Source: Streptomyces bungoensis
GTDB lineage: Bacteria; Actinomycetota; Actinomycetes; Streptomycetales; Streptomycetaceae
Direction: 5' to 3'
DNA length: 59,740 bases
Assembly: GCF_001514215.1 (NCBI RefSeq)
Contig: NZ_KQ948880.1
Coordinates: 1-59,740 of the forward strand
Within the stretch, counting starts at the first letter, position 1. Each line of letters opens with the position of its first letter. The position numbers and the translations under genes were made by a program. A model generated the notes under the pieces. The model ran no database searches and had not been told where the DNA came from. It saw only the letters and a list, made by a program, of their open reading frames with translations. Below, piece after piece: positions 33,877-43,092 of the stretch.

Positions 33877-35304
33877 TCAGCTGTCGAAGCCCAGGCCCAG
33901 TCGGTCCATCGTGCGCAGCCACAGGTTGCGGCGGCCGCCCCGGGCGTCCGCGCGGGCCAGTGACCACTTGGTGAGGGCGATGCCGGTCCAGGCGAAGGGC
34001 TCCGGTGGGAAGGGCAGCGGCTTGGTGCGGACCATCTCCAGCGCCGTCCGCTCGGTCCGCTCCCCGTCCAGCAGGTCCAGCATCACGTCCGCCCCGAAGC
34101 GGGTCGCGCCCACGCCCAGGCCGGTGTAGCCCGCCGCGTACGCCACCCTGCCCTGGTGGGCGGTGCCGAAGAACGCCGAGAAACGCGAGCAGGTGTCGAT
34201 CGCCCCGCCCCAGGCGTGGGTGAAGCGGACGCCCTCCAACTGCGGGAAGCAGGTGAAGAAGTGCCCGGCGAGCTTGGCGTAGGTCTCCGGCCGGTCGTCG
34301 TACTCGGCGCGGACCCGGCCGCCGTAGTGGTGGACCGCGTCGTAGCCGCCCCACAGGATCCGGTTGTCCGCGGACAGCCGGAAGTAGTGGAACTGGTTGG
34401 CCGAGTCGCCGAGCCCCTGTCTGTTCTTCCAGCCGATCTCCGCCAGTCGGCCGGCGGAAAGCGGCTCGGTCATCAGCGCGTAGTCGTAGACCGGCACGGT
34501 GTAGGACCGCACGCGCCGCAGCAGGTTCGGGAAGACGTTGGTGGCGAGCGCGACCCGGCGGGCGCGGACCCGGCCGTACGGGGTGCCGACGGCCATCCCG
34601 GCGCCGTACTGCCTGAGGGTCAGCGCGGGCGTGTGCTCGTACACCCGCACCCCGAGCTCCAGGCAGGCCTTCTTCAGGCCCCAGGCGAGCTTGGCCGGAT
34701 GCAGCATGGCCACGCCCCGGCGGTCCCACAGGCCGGCCCGGAAGGTGGGTGAGTCCACCTGCTCGCGCACGGCGTCGGCGTCCAGGAACTCGACGCCGTC
34801 GGCGAGGCCCTTCTCCCGGAGCTCCCGGTGCCAGTCCTTCAGCTCCCGGGCCTGGTAGTTCTCGGTGGCGACGTCGATCTCGCCGGTGCGCTCGAAGTCG
34901 CAGTCGATGCCGTGCCGGGCGACCGCGGCCTCGATCTCGTCGAGGTTGCGCCGGCCCAGCTCCTCCAGCTTGTGGATCTCGCCGGGCCAGCGCGCCAGGC
35001 CGTTGGGCAGCCCGTGGGTGAGGGAGGCGGCGCAGAAGCCGCCGTTGCGGCCGGAGGCGGCCCAGCCCACCTCGCGGCCCTCCAGCAGGACCACGTCCCG
35101 CTGCGGATCGCGCTCCTTGGCGTTGAGCGCGGTCCACAGTCCGCTGTAGCCGCCGCCGACGACCAGCAGGTCACAGGTCTCGGCGGTGGTGAGGGCGGGC
35201 TCGGGGCGGGGCTTGCCGGGGTCTTCCAGCCAGTACGGGACCGGCTGGGCTTCGGAGAGAGAGGAGATCCAGTCTGTGCCACGGCTCATGGCGCCTGGGG
35301 CCAT
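33877..35304 (-). CDS. FAD-dependent oxidoreductase (DAO family), probable gamma-glutamylputrescine oxidase type
   Basis: This 475-residue flavoenzyme has the dinucleotide-binding motif DLLVVGGGYSGLWTALNA near residue 45, then LLEGREVGWAASGRNGGFC, a DAO-family FAD contact, and near the end AYAAGYTGLGVGATRFGADVMLDLL. PuuB-type enzymes of this family oxidise gamma-glutamyl-putrescine. Here the gene is last in an operon with a polyamine transporter and a gamma-aminobutyraldehyde-type dehydrogenase, which supports an amine-oxidising role. ATG 35304 has AGGGAG 8 bases upstream; MSRGTDW five codons later is an alternative. The true amine substrate is inferred. Confidence 0.85.
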   Translation of the reverse strand: MAPGAMSRGTDWISSLSEAQPVPYWLEDPGKPRPEPALTTAETCDLLVVGGGYSGLWTALNAKERDPQRDVVLLEGREVGWAASGRNGGFCAASLTHGLPNGLARWPGEIHKLEELGRRNLDEIEAAVARHGIDCDFERTGEIDVATENYQARELKDWHRELREKGLADGVEFLDADAVREQVDSPTFRAGLWDRRGVAMLHPAKLAWGLKKACLELGVRVYEHTPALTLRQYGAGMAVGTPYGRVRARRVALATNVFPNLLRRVRSYTVPVYDYALMTEPLSAGRLAEIGWKNRQGLGDSANQFHYFRLSADNRILWGGYDAVHHYGGRVRAEYDDRPETYAKLAGHFFTCFPQLEGVRFTHAWGGAIDTCSRFSAFFGTAHQGRVAYAAGYTGLGVGATRFGADVMLDLLDGERTERTALEMVRTKPLPFPPEPFAWTGIALTKWSLARADARGGRRNLWLRTMDRLGLGFDS

Positions 35305-35326
35305 GATTTCAACTCCCTACGGGGCT

Positions 35327-36124
35327 CTACGCCTTCTTGTTCCGGCGGTTGCCGATGACCATCGAGGTGAGGACGAACAGCACGGCGACCAGGAACATGG
35401 CCGTGCCGATGACGTTGATCTGGACGGGCGTGCCGCGCTGCGCCGAACCCCACACGAACATGGGGAAGGTGACGGTGGAGCCCGCGTTGAAGTTGGTGAT
35501 GATGAAGTCGTCGAAGGAGAGCGCGAAGGACAGCAGCGCGCCCGCGGCGATGCCGGGTGCGGCGATCGGCAGCGTGACCCGCAGGAAGGTCTGCACGGGG
35601 CCGGCGTAGAGGTCCCGGGCGGCCTCCTCCAGGCGCGGGTCCATCGACATCACGCGCGCCTTGACCGCCGTGACGACGAAGCTGAGGCAGAACATGATGT
35701 GGGCGATCAGGATCGTGAGGAAGCCGAGCTGGGCGCCCATGTTGAGGAACAGGGTGAGCAGCGAGGCGGCCATGACGACCTCGGGCATCGCCATCGGCAG
35801 GAAGATCAGCGAGTTGATGGCGCCGCGCGCGCGGAAGCGGTAGCGGACCAGCGCGAAGGCGATCATCGTGCCGAGGAGCGTGGCGCCGAGGGTCGCCCAG
35901 ACGGCGATCTGGAGGCTGACGGACAGCGAACCGCACATGCCGGCGACCCCGCACGGGTCCTTCCAGGCGGACGTGGAGAACTGCTGCCACTGGTAGTTGA
36001 AGCGCCCCTTCGGCTTGTTGAAGGAGAACACCGTGACGATGACGTTCGGCAGCAGCAGGTAGGCCAGCGTGAGCAGGCCGGCGATGACGACGAGTCGGCG
36101 CTTGAGCCAGGTGACGACGGGCAT
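35327..36124 (-). CDS. potC: Spermidine/putrescine-type ABC transporter permease
   Basis: This 265-residue permease of the PotC type has six predicted helices, with the first at LVVIAGLLTLAYLLLPNVIVTVFSFN. The EAA loop is RLEEAARDLYAGPVQTFLRVTLPIAAPGI and is followed by LSFALSFDDFIITNFNAG, a typical PotC stretch. The TGATG junction with potB implies coupling. It forms the polyamine import channel with PotB. Confidence 0.9.
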   Translation of the reverse strand: MPVVTWLKRRLVVIAGLLTLAYLLLPNVIVTVFSFNKPKGRFNYQWQQFSTSAWKDPCGVAGMCGSLSVSLQIAVWATLGATLLGTMIAFALVRYRFRARGAINSLIFLPMAMPEVVMAASLLTLFLNMGAQLGFLTILIAHIMFCLSFVVTAVKARVMSMDPRLEEAARDLYAGPVQTFLRVTLPIAAPGIAAGALLSFALSFDDFIITNFNAGSTVTFPMFVWGSAQRGTPVQINVIGTAMFLVAVLFVLTSMVIGNRRNKKA

Positions 36125-37053
36125 CAGACCAGGTCCTCCGTCCCGGAGCGACGGATGTAGATCGTGACCATGGCCAGGATCGCGGCCATGAGGATGAAGG
36201 ACAGGGCGGCCGCCGTCGGATAGTCCAGGATCCGCAGGAACTGCGTCTGGATGACGTTGCCGATCATGCGGGTGTCGGTGGAGCCGAGGAGTTCGGCGTT
36301 GACGTAGTCACCGGCCGCCGGGATGAAGGTCAGCAGCGTGCCGGAGACCACGCCCGGCATCGACAGCGGGAAGGTCACCTTGCGGAAGGTGGTCCAGGGC
36401 CTGGCGTACAGGTCGCCGGCCGCCTCGTGCAGCCGCCCGTCGATCCGCTCCAGGGAGGTGTAGAGCGGCAGGATCATGAACGGCAGGAAGTTGTACGTCA
36501 GACCGCACACCACCGCGAGCGGTGTGGCCAGGACCCGGTCGCCGGCCGTCCAGCCGAGGGCGCTGGTCAGGTCCAGGACGTGCAGCGAGTTCAGGGCGTG
36601 CACGACCGGGCCGTTGTCGGCGAGGATCGTCTTCCAGGCCAGCGTGCGGATCAGGAAGCTGGTGAAGAACGGCGCGATCACCAGGATCATGATCAGGTTG
36701 CGCCAGCGGCCGGCGCGGAAGGCGATCAGGTAGGCCAGCGGGTAGCCGAGCAGCAGGCACAGCACGGTCGCGGCGGCCGCGTAGAGCACCGAGCGCAGGA
36801 ACTGCGGCCAGTACTCGGTGAGCGCGTCCCAGTAGGTCGCGAAGTGCCAGGTGACCTTGTAGCCCTGCTCCAGGGAGCCGGTCTGCACGGACGTGGAGGC
36901 CTGGTAGACCAGCGGCAGCGCGAAGAAGACGACCAGCCACAGGATGCCGGGCAGCAGCAGCCAGTACGGGGTGAGGCGGCCGCGCCTGCGCGGGGGCTTC
37001 GGCGCGGGTTCGGCGGGGGCGAGGGGCGGGGGCGCCTCGGTGAGGGTCGACAT
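36124..37053 (-). CDS. potB: Spermidine/putrescine-type ABC transporter permease
   Basis: This 309-residue permease of the PotB type has a Pro-rich cytoplasmic start of about 28 residues, then helix 1 at WLLLPGILWLVVFFALPLVY. The EAA loop contains RLHEAAGDLYARPWTTFRKVTFPLSMPGV, and SGTLLTFIPAAGDYVNAELLG is characteristic of PotB. It starts 3 bp after the potA stop and overlaps potC by one base. Confidence 0.9.
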   Translation of the reverse strand: MSTLTEAPPPLAPAEPAPKPPRRRGRLTPYWLLLPGILWLVVFFALPLVYQASTSVQTGSLEQGYKVTWHFATYWDALTEYWPQFLRSVLYAAAATVLCLLLGYPLAYLIAFRAGRWRNLIMILVIAPFFTSFLIRTLAWKTILADNGPVVHALNSLHVLDLTSALGWTAGDRVLATPLAVVCGLTYNFLPFMILPLYTSLERIDGRLHEAAGDLYARPWTTFRKVTFPLSMPGVVSGTLLTFIPAAGDYVNAELLGSTDTRMIGNVIQTQFLRILDYPTAAALSFILMAAILAMVTIYIRRSGTEDLV

Positions 37054-37055
37054 GT

Positions 37056-38210
37056 CTACGCGGCCTCTTCCTCGACGGTCTCCACGCCGGCGTCGATGTC
37101 CTGCGCCGCGTCGAGGCCGAAGGTGTGCGCCGGGTTCCAGTGCAGGACCACGTCGGCGCCGGGGACCAGGCGGCCGTCGCGCTCGACGTTCTGGACGTAG
37201 ACCGCGAGTTCGTCGCAGACCGGGCTGTCGATCACGTACTGCGTGGAGACGCCGATGAAACTGGCGTCGGCGATCCTGCCGGTGAGGCGGTTGCGGCCCT
37301 CGGGGATGGCACCGGCGTCGTCGGCGTGCGTGAGCGCGATCTTCTCCGGGCGGACGCCGACCAGCACCTTGCCGCCGGCCGCCGCCGGGGCGGAACAGCG
37401 CGCCGCGGGCAGGACGAGCTTGCCGCCGCCCGCCTTGAGCACGACGTCGTCGCCGTTCCTCGTGTCGACCTCGGCCTCGATGAGGTTCGAGGTGCCGAGG
37501 AAGTTCGCGACGAACGTGGTCTGCGGGTTCTCGTACAGGTCGGTGGGGGCGCCCAGCTGCTCGACCCGGCCCGCGTTCATCACGGCGACCGTGTCGGCCA
37601 TGGTCATGGCCTCCTCCTGGTCGTGCGTGACGTGGATGAAGGTGATGCCGACCTCGGTCTGGATCCGCTTGAGCTCCAGCTGCATCTGGCGGCGCAGCTT
37701 CAGGTCGAGGGCGCCGAGCGGCTCGTCGAGCAGGAGCACCTTCGGGTGGTTGATCAGCGCGCGGGCGACGGCCACCCGCTGCTGCTGGCCGCCGGAGAGC
37801 TGATGCGGTTTCTTGCGCGCCTGCTCCCCCAGCTGGACCAGCTCCAGCATCTCCTCCACCTGCTTCTTCACGCTCTTGACGCCGCGCCGGCGCAGGCCGA
37901 AGGCGACGTTCTCGAAGATGTCGAGGTGCGGGAAGAGGGCGTAGGACTGGAAGACCGTGTTCACCGGCCGTTTGTACGGCGGCAGGTGCGTGACGTCCTG
38001 GTCGCCGAGGTGCACGGTCCCGCAGGAAGGTTCCTCCAGGCCGGCGATCATGCGCAGGGTCGTCGTCTTGCCGCAGCCGGAGGCTCCGAGCAGGGCGAAG
38101 AAGGAGCCCTGCGGCACGGTCAGGTCCAGCGGGTGCACGGCGGTGAAGGAACCGTAGGTCTTGCCGATGCCCGTGAGGCGGACGTCGCCGCTGTGGTCTG
38201 TCGTCGTCAT
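37056..38210 (-). CDS. potA: Spermidine/putrescine-type ABC transporter ATPase
   Basis: This 384-residue ATPase has Walker A GASGCGKT, signature LSGGQQQRVAVARAL, Walker B VLLLDEPLGALD and H-loop IHVTHDQEEAMTM, then a C-terminal TOBE regulatory domain (LVGVRPEKIALTHAD). ATG 38210 lies 10 bases after AGGGG; a GTG at 38219 overlaps the potD stop but has no room for a ribosome binding site. It energises PotB/PotC. Confidence 0.92.
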   Translation of the reverse strand: MTTTDHSGDVRLTGIGKTYGSFTAVHPLDLTVPQGSFFALLGASGCGKTTTLRMIAGLEEPSCGTVHLGDQDVTHLPPYKRPVNTVFQSYALFPHLDIFENVAFGLRRRGVKSVKKQVEEMLELVQLGEQARKKPHQLSGGQQQRVAVARALINHPKVLLLDEPLGALDLKLRRQMQLELKRIQTEVGITFIHVTHDQEEAMTMADTVAVMNAGRVEQLGAPTDLYENPQTTFVANFLGTSNLIEAEVDTRNGDDVVLKAGGGKLVLPAARCSAPAAAGGKVLVGVRPEKIALTHADDAGAIPEGRNRLTGRIADASFIGVSTQYVIDSPVCDELAVYVQNVERDGRLVPGADVVLHWNPAHTFGLDAAQDIDAGVETVEEEAA

Positions 38211-38215
38211 CGTCG

Positions 38216-39463
38216 TCACGCCCCTGTGAGCTTCGAGAACTTCTGCTGGTAGGCCGTCTCTTCCTTCTGCGTCAGGGCGCGGAAGGCGTGGGACTTGGCC
38301 TGCATGGCCTTGTCGGGGAGGATCAGCGGGTTCTTCGCCGCCGACTTGTCGATCTTCGCGAGGTACGGCTCGACCCCGGCGACCGGGCTGACGTAGTTGA
38401 CGTAGGCGGCGAGCTCGGCGGCCGGCTCGGGCTCGAAGTAGAAGTCGATGAGCCGCTCGGCGTTCGTCTTGTGACGTGCCTTGTTGGGGATGAGCAGGTT
38501 GTCGGTCGACGTCATGTAGCCGCTGTCGGGGATGACGTAGCCGACGTCGGGGTTGTCCGCCTGGAGCTGGACGATGTCGCCGCCCCAGGCGACGCACGCG
38601 GCGAAGTCGCCCTTGGAGAGGTCGGACGTGTAGTCGTTGCCGGTGAAGCGGCGTATCTGGCCCTTGTCGACGGCCTTCTGCAGACGGGCGATCACCGCGT
38701 CGTAGTCGTCGTCGGTGAACTTCCCCGGGTCCTTGCCCATGTCGAGCATGGTCATCCCGATGCTGTCGCGCATCTCCGTCAGGAAGCCGACGCGGCCCTT
38801 GAGCCTGGGGTTGTCCAGCAGGTCGGAGACCGACTTCACCTCTATGCCGTCGAGCGCCTTCTTGTTGTACGCGATGACGGTCGAGATGCCCTGCCAGGGG
38901 TACGAGTAGGCGCGGCCCGGGTCCCAGTCGGGCGCCCGGAACTGGTCCGACAGGTTGGCGAAGGCGTGCGGCAGGTTGGACGGGTCCAGTTTCTGGACGT
39001 AGCCGAGCCGGATCATGCGGGCGGCCAGCCAGTCGGTGAGGACGACGAGGTCGCGGCCGGTGTCCTGGCCGGCGGCGAGCTCCGGCTGGATCTTGCCGAA
39101 GAACTCGTCGTTGTCGTTGATGTCCTCGGTGTACTTGACCTGGATACCGGTCCGCCGGGCGAAGGCGTCGAGCGTGGGATGACGCTTGCCCTTGTCGTCC
39201 ACGTCGATGTACTCGGGCCAGTTGGAGAAGTTGACGACCTTCTCCTCGGCCGAGTGGTCGTCGGCGGACACACCGCCCTGCGTCTTGGTCGCCGCGGGGA
39301 TCCCGCAGGCGCTCAGCGCCCCGAGTCCACCGGTCATGAGCGCGCCGCCGGCGGAGGCGCGCAGCAGCGACCGGCGGGTCAGGGCCGCCCGCCCGTTGCG
39401 GAGGCTGCGCCGTACGGCGGCCGCTACGGCCGGCGTCGGGCGGTCGGGCTCGTACTGCTCCAT
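38216..39463 (-). CDS. potD: Polyamine-type ABC transporter binding lipoprotein
   Basis: This 415-residue binding protein has a twin-arginine-like signal (TRRSLLRASAGG) and a lipobox ending GALSAC, so it should be lipid-anchored outside the membrane. The mature domain resembles PotD/PotF: VVNFSNWPEYIDVDD at its start, then GYVQKLDPSNLP and AYSYPWQGISTVIAYNKKAL. ATG 39463 follows AAAGGG at 9 bases; a start 13 codons earlier is less likely. Ligand choice (putrescine, spermidine or a related amine) cannot be told by eye. Confidence 0.9.
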   Translation of the reverse strand: MEQYEPDRPTPAVAAAVRRSLRNGRAALTRRSLLRASAGGALMTGGLGALSACGIPAATKTQGGVSADDHSAEEKVVNFSNWPEYIDVDDKGKRHPTLDAFARRTGIQVKYTEDINDNDEFFGKIQPELAAGQDTGRDLVVLTDWLAARMIRLGYVQKLDPSNLPHAFANLSDQFRAPDWDPGRAYSYPWQGISTVIAYNKKALDGIEVKSVSDLLDNPRLKGRVGFLTEMRDSIGMTMLDMGKDPGKFTDDDYDAVIARLQKAVDKGQIRRFTGNDYTSDLSKGDFAACVAWGGDIVQLQADNPDVGYVIPDSGYMTSTDNLLIPNKARHKTNAERLIDFYFEPEPAAELAAYVNYVSPVAGVEPYLAKIDKSAAKNPLILPDKAMQAKSHAFRALTQKEETAYQQKFSKLTGA

Positions 39464-39515
39464 GCGCGTGGTGCCCTTTCGGAGGGATCGGCCTTGGGTC
39501 ACGGCCGGTTCGTGG

Positions 39516-41051
39516 CTAACGGTCCCCGAAGATGGTGCGGTGCCAGTCCTTCGCGGCCACCGCGGTGTTGTCGAACATTACGTGCTTGACCTGCGTGTAC
39601 TCCTCGAATGAGTACACGGACATGTCCTTGCCGAAGCCGGAGGCCTGGTAGCCGCCGTGCGGCATCTCGCTGATGATCGGGATGTGGTCGTTGATCCACA
39701 CGCAGCCCGCCTTGATCTCGCGGGTGGCGCGGTTCGCGCGGTAGACGTCTCGGCTCCACGCGGAGGCGGCGAGGCCGTAGGGGGTGTCGTTGGCCAGGCG
39801 AATGCCCTCCTCGTCACTGTCGAACGGCAGGACGACCAGCACCGGGCCGAAGATCTCGGACTGGACGATCTCGCTGTCCTGGGCGGCGCCGGCGACCAGG
39901 GTGGGCCGGTAGTAGGCGCCCTTCTCCAGGTCGCCGCCCGGTGCCTCGCCGCCGGTGACCACGCGCGCGTAGGCGCGCGCCCGGTCCACGAAGCCGGCGA
40001 CGCGGTCGCGCTGGGCGTGCGAGATGAGCGGGCCGAGGTCGGTGCCCGGGGCGAACGGGTCGCCCAGGCGCACGGTCTCCATCAGCGCGGCCGTCCGCTC
40101 CACGAAGGCCTCGTAGAGCGGGCGCTGCACGTACGCGCGCGTGGCGGCCGTGCAGTCCTGCCCGGTGTTGATGAGCGAGCCGGCGACGGCCCCGTGGACG
40201 GCCGCCTCCAGGTCGGCGTCGTCGAAGACGACGAACGGGGCCTTGCCGCCGAGCTCCAGGTGGAGCCGTTTGACGGTGGCGGTGGCGAGCTCGGCGACCC
40301 GCTTGCCGACGGCGGTGGAGCCGGTGAAGGAGGTCATGGCGACGTCGGGGTGGCCGACGAGGTGCTCACCGGCCTCCCGTCCGGTCCCGGTGACGATGTT
40401 GACGACCCCGTCCGGGATGCCCGCGTCCGTGGCGGCCCGGGCGAACAGCAGCGAGGTGAGCGGGGTCAGCTCGGCCGGCTTCAGGACGACGGTGTTGCCG
40501 GCGGCGATCGCCGGCAGGATCTTCCAGGCGGCCATCTGGAGCGGGTAGTTCCAGGGCGCGATGGACCCGACGACGCCGATCGGCTCGCGCCGGACGTACG
40601 ACGTGTGGTCGCCGGAGTACTCACCGGCCGACTGCCCCTGCAGGTGCCGGGCGGCACCCGCGAAGAAGGCGGTGTTGTCGATGGTCCCCGGCACGTCGAA
40701 CTCGCGCGTGAGCTTCAGCGGCTTGCCGCACTGCAGGGACTCGGCGCGGGCGAACTCCTCGGCGCGGTCGGCGAGTACGGCGGCGAACCGGTGCAGGGCG
40801 TCGGAGCGCTCGCCGGGGGTGGTGGCCGCCCAGCCCGGAAAGGCCTCGCGGGCGGCGGCGACGGCCGCGTCGACGTCGGCGGTGCCGGCCAGTTCGTAGG
40901 TGTACACCTCCTCGCCGGTGGCGGGGTCGACCACGGCGTGGGTCCGCCCGGAGGTGCCCTTCGCGGGCCGTCCGGCGATGAACTGCGCGCCCTCGGCGAA
41001 CCGGTCCTGCGCGGGGAATCGTTCCGGGGGGGCGGTGCCCGGGTTGTGCAT
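39516..41051 (-). CDS. Gamma-aminobutyraldehyde dehydrogenase-type aldehyde dehydrogenase
   Basis: This 511-residue aldehyde dehydrogenase shows APWNYPLQMAAWKILPAIAAG, FTGSTAVGKRVAELA, LELGGKAPFVVFDDADL and the catalytic Cys in NTGQDCTAATR. The NTGQDC form is common in PatD/PuuC enzymes that oxidise gamma-aminobutyraldehyde (or its gamma-glutamyl form) to GABA. It heads the operon with potD, potA, potB, potC and the FAD oxidoreductase, so uptake, oxidation and dehydrogenation are encoded together, and gabT nearby would handle GABA. ATG 41051 has GGAGGAG. An inverted repeat at 41154-41189 is upstream. Confidence 0.92.
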   Translation of the reverse strand: MHNPGTAPPERFPAQDRFAEGAQFIAGRPAKGTSGRTHAVVDPATGEEVYTYELAGTADVDAAVAAAREAFPGWAATTPGERSDALHRFAAVLADRAEEFARAESLQCGKPLKLTREFDVPGTIDNTAFFAGAARHLQGQSAGEYSGDHTSYVRREPIGVVGSIAPWNYPLQMAAWKILPAIAAGNTVVLKPAELTPLTSLLFARAATDAGIPDGVVNIVTGTGREAGEHLVGHPDVAMTSFTGSTAVGKRVAELATATVKRLHLELGGKAPFVVFDDADLEAAVHGAVAGSLINTGQDCTAATRAYVQRPLYEAFVERTAALMETVRLGDPFAPGTDLGPLISHAQRDRVAGFVDRARAYARVVTGGEAPGGDLEKGAYYRPTLVAGAAQDSEIVQSEIFGPVLVVLPFDSDEEGIRLANDTPYGLAASAWSRDVYRANRATREIKAGCVWINDHIPIISEMPHGGYQASGFGKDMSVYSFEEYTQVKHVMFDNTAVAAKDWHRTIFGDR

Positions 41052-41153
41052 GTCGCTCTCCTCCGCCGTGCGTCCCTCCCCAAAGGGGTGGGTGGCGTAG
41101 CTCCAGCTCGATTTGAGTGCCGATCCTGACAGAGGAGGCGCACTCCAACAAGT

Positions 41154-41189
41154 GATTCCGTTGTTGCCTTTTGGTTACGCGACGGAATC
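41154..41189. promoter_or_regulatory. Inverted repeat in the promoter region of the polyamine operon
   Basis: GATTCCGT (41154-41161) and ACGGAATC (41182-41189) are exact inverted 8-bp arms 20 bp apart, within a locally A/T-rich stretch. The site lies about 100 bp upstream of the aldehyde dehydrogenase start and before the divergent NADAR gene. It could be an operator for the PucR-type regulator. Confidence 0.4.
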
Positions 41190-41231
41190 TGTCGACCAGG
41201 TGTCGAGTCGGCGTCGTAAAGGGCGGACGGA

Positions 41232-41825
41232 GTGTCAGTGGTGCCTGCCAGACTCGCGTGCATGGGGAAGATCGACGGGGTGGAAGCCCTGATCAGGGAG
41301 GTCCGGGCCGGTACCCGGATCAGGTACCTCCACTTCTGGGGGCACCGGCCGCGCCCGGACGGCCGGATCGGCCCGGCCTGTCTGAGCCAGTGGTGGCCGT
41401 CACCCTTCGTCGTCGACGGGGTGCGCTACGCGACGGCCGAGCACTGGATGATGGCCGGCAAGGCCCGGCTGTTCGGCGACCCGGAGGCCGAGCGCCGCGT
41501 CCTGGCGGCGGAGCACCCGGCCGAGGCCAAGAGGGCAGGGCGCCTGGTCCGCGGCTTCGACGAGGAGACGTGGGCCCGGGAGCGCTTCCGCATCGTGGTC
41601 GAGGGCAGCGTCCACAAGTTCACCTCGGACGACGACCTCGGCCTGTTCCTCCTGAACACCGGCGACCGGGTCCTGGTGGAGGCGAGCCCCGTCGACCGCG
41701 TGTGGGGCATCGGCCTGGCCGCCGACGACGAGGCGGCCTCCGACCCCGCCCGCTGGAGAGGCCCCAACCTCCTGGGCTTCGCGCTGATGGAGGCGAGAGA
41801 GCACCTGGCGGGTGCGGGGGCCTGA
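41232..41825 (+). CDS. NADAR-family protein (YbiA-like N-glycosidase)
   Basis: This 197-residue protein has the NADAR domain: YLHFWGHRP at the front, SQWWPSPFVVDGVRYATAEHWMMAGKARLF (typical AEHWMM motif), VHKFTSDDDLGLFLLNTGDRVLVEASPVDRVWGIG, then PNLLGFALMEAREHL. Related YbiA proteins cleave N-glycosidic bonds of reactive riboflavin-pathway intermediates; others act on ADP-ribose. GTG 41232 has AAAGGG about 8 bases upstream; an ATG ten codons later lacks one. It is monocistronic and divergent from the polyamine operon, with no evident link to it. Confidence 0.88.
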   Translation: MSVVPARLACMGKIDGVEALIREVRAGTRIRYLHFWGHRPRPDGRIGPACLSQWWPSPFVVDGVRYATAEHWMMAGKARLFGDPEAERRVLAAEHPAEAKRAGRLVRGFDEETWARERFRIVVEGSVHKFTSDDDLGLFLLNTGDRVLVEASPVDRVWGIGLAADDEAASDPARWRGPNLLGFALMEAREHLAGAGA

Positions 41826-42091
41826 GCGGCCCTGCGGGGCTTTCGCGCCCCGGGGCACTCCCGGCTCGGCTGGGCCGACCGGGGCCGGTCGGCCGGGGCT
41901 GACGAGTCCGGCTCGGCCTGCATCATGCGGCGGTGACCCCGGACGGGATCGGCCGGGTCACCGTGGAGCGGGCGCCCTGTGTCCCCACCGAGTCGGACGG
42001 TGGGTGGGCGACGGCCGGGAGCCGGAGCGCCCGGCCCCTGGTGCGCCGGCGGCTCCGGCCGCGGCGCACTCCGGCCGAGGGGGCGCGCGGC

Positions 42092-42931
42092 TCAGCCGTA
42101 GTGGGCGATCGCGAAGGCGAGCAGGGCGAGGATCAGGACGAGACTCGTGGAGCCGCAGATGATGCCGGCCAGGGCCACGCCCGGGTTCGTCGCCTCACCC
42201 CGGCGGGCCTTGCCGCGGCCGAGGGCGCCGAGCACGATCGCCACGATGCCCATCACCAGGGCCAGCGGCCACGCGCAGAACCCGACCGTCGCCAGGATGC
42301 CCAGCACCAGGGAGGCGGTGCCCATGCCGTTGTTCGGCTGCGGCGGCATCCCGGGCCAGCCGTAGCCGGGGGCCGCGGGGTAGGGCGGGACGCCGGGCAT
42401 GCCGTAGCCCGGCTGGGGCTGCGGGGCGGCGGGGTAGGCGTACGCCGGTGCGGGGGCGGCGGGGTAGCCGTAGGGGATCTGCCCGGGGCCGTCGGGCGCT
42501 ATCGGGGGCGGGGGCACCGCCTCCACCGGCTGGGCCGCGGCGGCGGGCGGCGGGTACGGGCCCGGAGCGGCCGGCGGGGCGTACGGGTGCGCCGGGCCGG
42601 CGGGCGGAGGCGCGAACGGGTTCGCCGGCTGGGCCTGCGGCGGATAGGGCTGCGCGGCCGGTTGCGCGGTGGGGGCGGCCCAGGCCGGTTGCGCGGTGGG
42701 GGCGGCCCAGGCCGGGGGCGCCGCGTCGGTGGGGCCCGGCTCCTGCGAGGTGGGCAGCGAGGTGACCGTCTGGTGGTCATGGAGGGTGGGCCCCGGCCCG
42801 GGGGCGACCGTGTCGCCGGAACCCTGCGCCGGAGGCGGCCACGAACCCGCGTCTCCCGGCCGGGCGGCCGCGTCCTTGTCCAGGGACACCCGGCGCTCCG
42901 CCGGTGCCGGCTGTGCCGCCTCGTCGGCCAT
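42092..42931 (-). CDS. DUF4190 membrane protein with Pro/Ala-rich N-terminus
   Basis: This 279-residue protein has about 195 disordered N-terminal residues rich in Pro, Ala, Tyr and Gly (PGYGMPGVPPYPAAPGYGWPG), then two transmembrane helices (GTASLVLGILATVGFCAWPLALVMGIVAIVLGALG and a final PGVALAGIICGSTSLVLILALLAFAIAHYG). The loop GRGKARRGEATNPG between them is characteristic of DUF4190. Function is unknown. A tandem 27-bp duplication encodes AWAAPTAQP twice. It is divergent from the deaminase gene. The 41826-42091 stretch beyond its stop holds only small GC hairpins. Confidence 0.8.
   Translation of the reverse strand: MADEAAQPAPAERRVSLDKDAAARPGDAGSWPPPAQGSGDTVAPGPGPTLHDHQTVTSLPTSQEPGPTDAAPPAWAAPTAQPAWAAPTAQPAAQPYPPQAQPANPFAPPPAGPAHPYAPPAAPGPYPPPAAAAQPVEAVPPPPIAPDGPGQIPYGYPAAPAPAYAYPAAPQPQPGYGMPGVPPYPAAPGYGWPGMPPQPNNGMGTASLVLGILATVGFCAWPLALVMGIVAIVLGALGRGKARRGEATNPGVALAGIICGSTSLVLILALLAFAIAHYG
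42656..42709. repeat. Perfect tandem duplication, 2 x 27 bp, inside the DUF4190 gene
   Basis: The unit at 42656-42682 is repeated exactly at 42683-42709, with the first six bases of a third copy following. It is in frame and adds AWAAPTAQP to the disordered region. Confidence 0.9.
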
Positions 42932-43092
42932 GGTGCGCGACCCCCTCTGCTGGATGTCCCGTCATGCTACGGCGCGTCCCCGGCCGCGGTCGGCCGGGGC
43001 CTACGATGATCCCGAGTCACCCGATCAGCCGATCACCCGCGCCCGCCCCCGGCTCCGGCCCCACGGGCGGCGCGCCGTTCCGGGGAGGAACC

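Noticed and set aside
41826..42091. Possible small gene after the NADAR gene
   Set aside because: Open frames there lack ribosome binding sites and are low complexity; only short GC hairpins are present.
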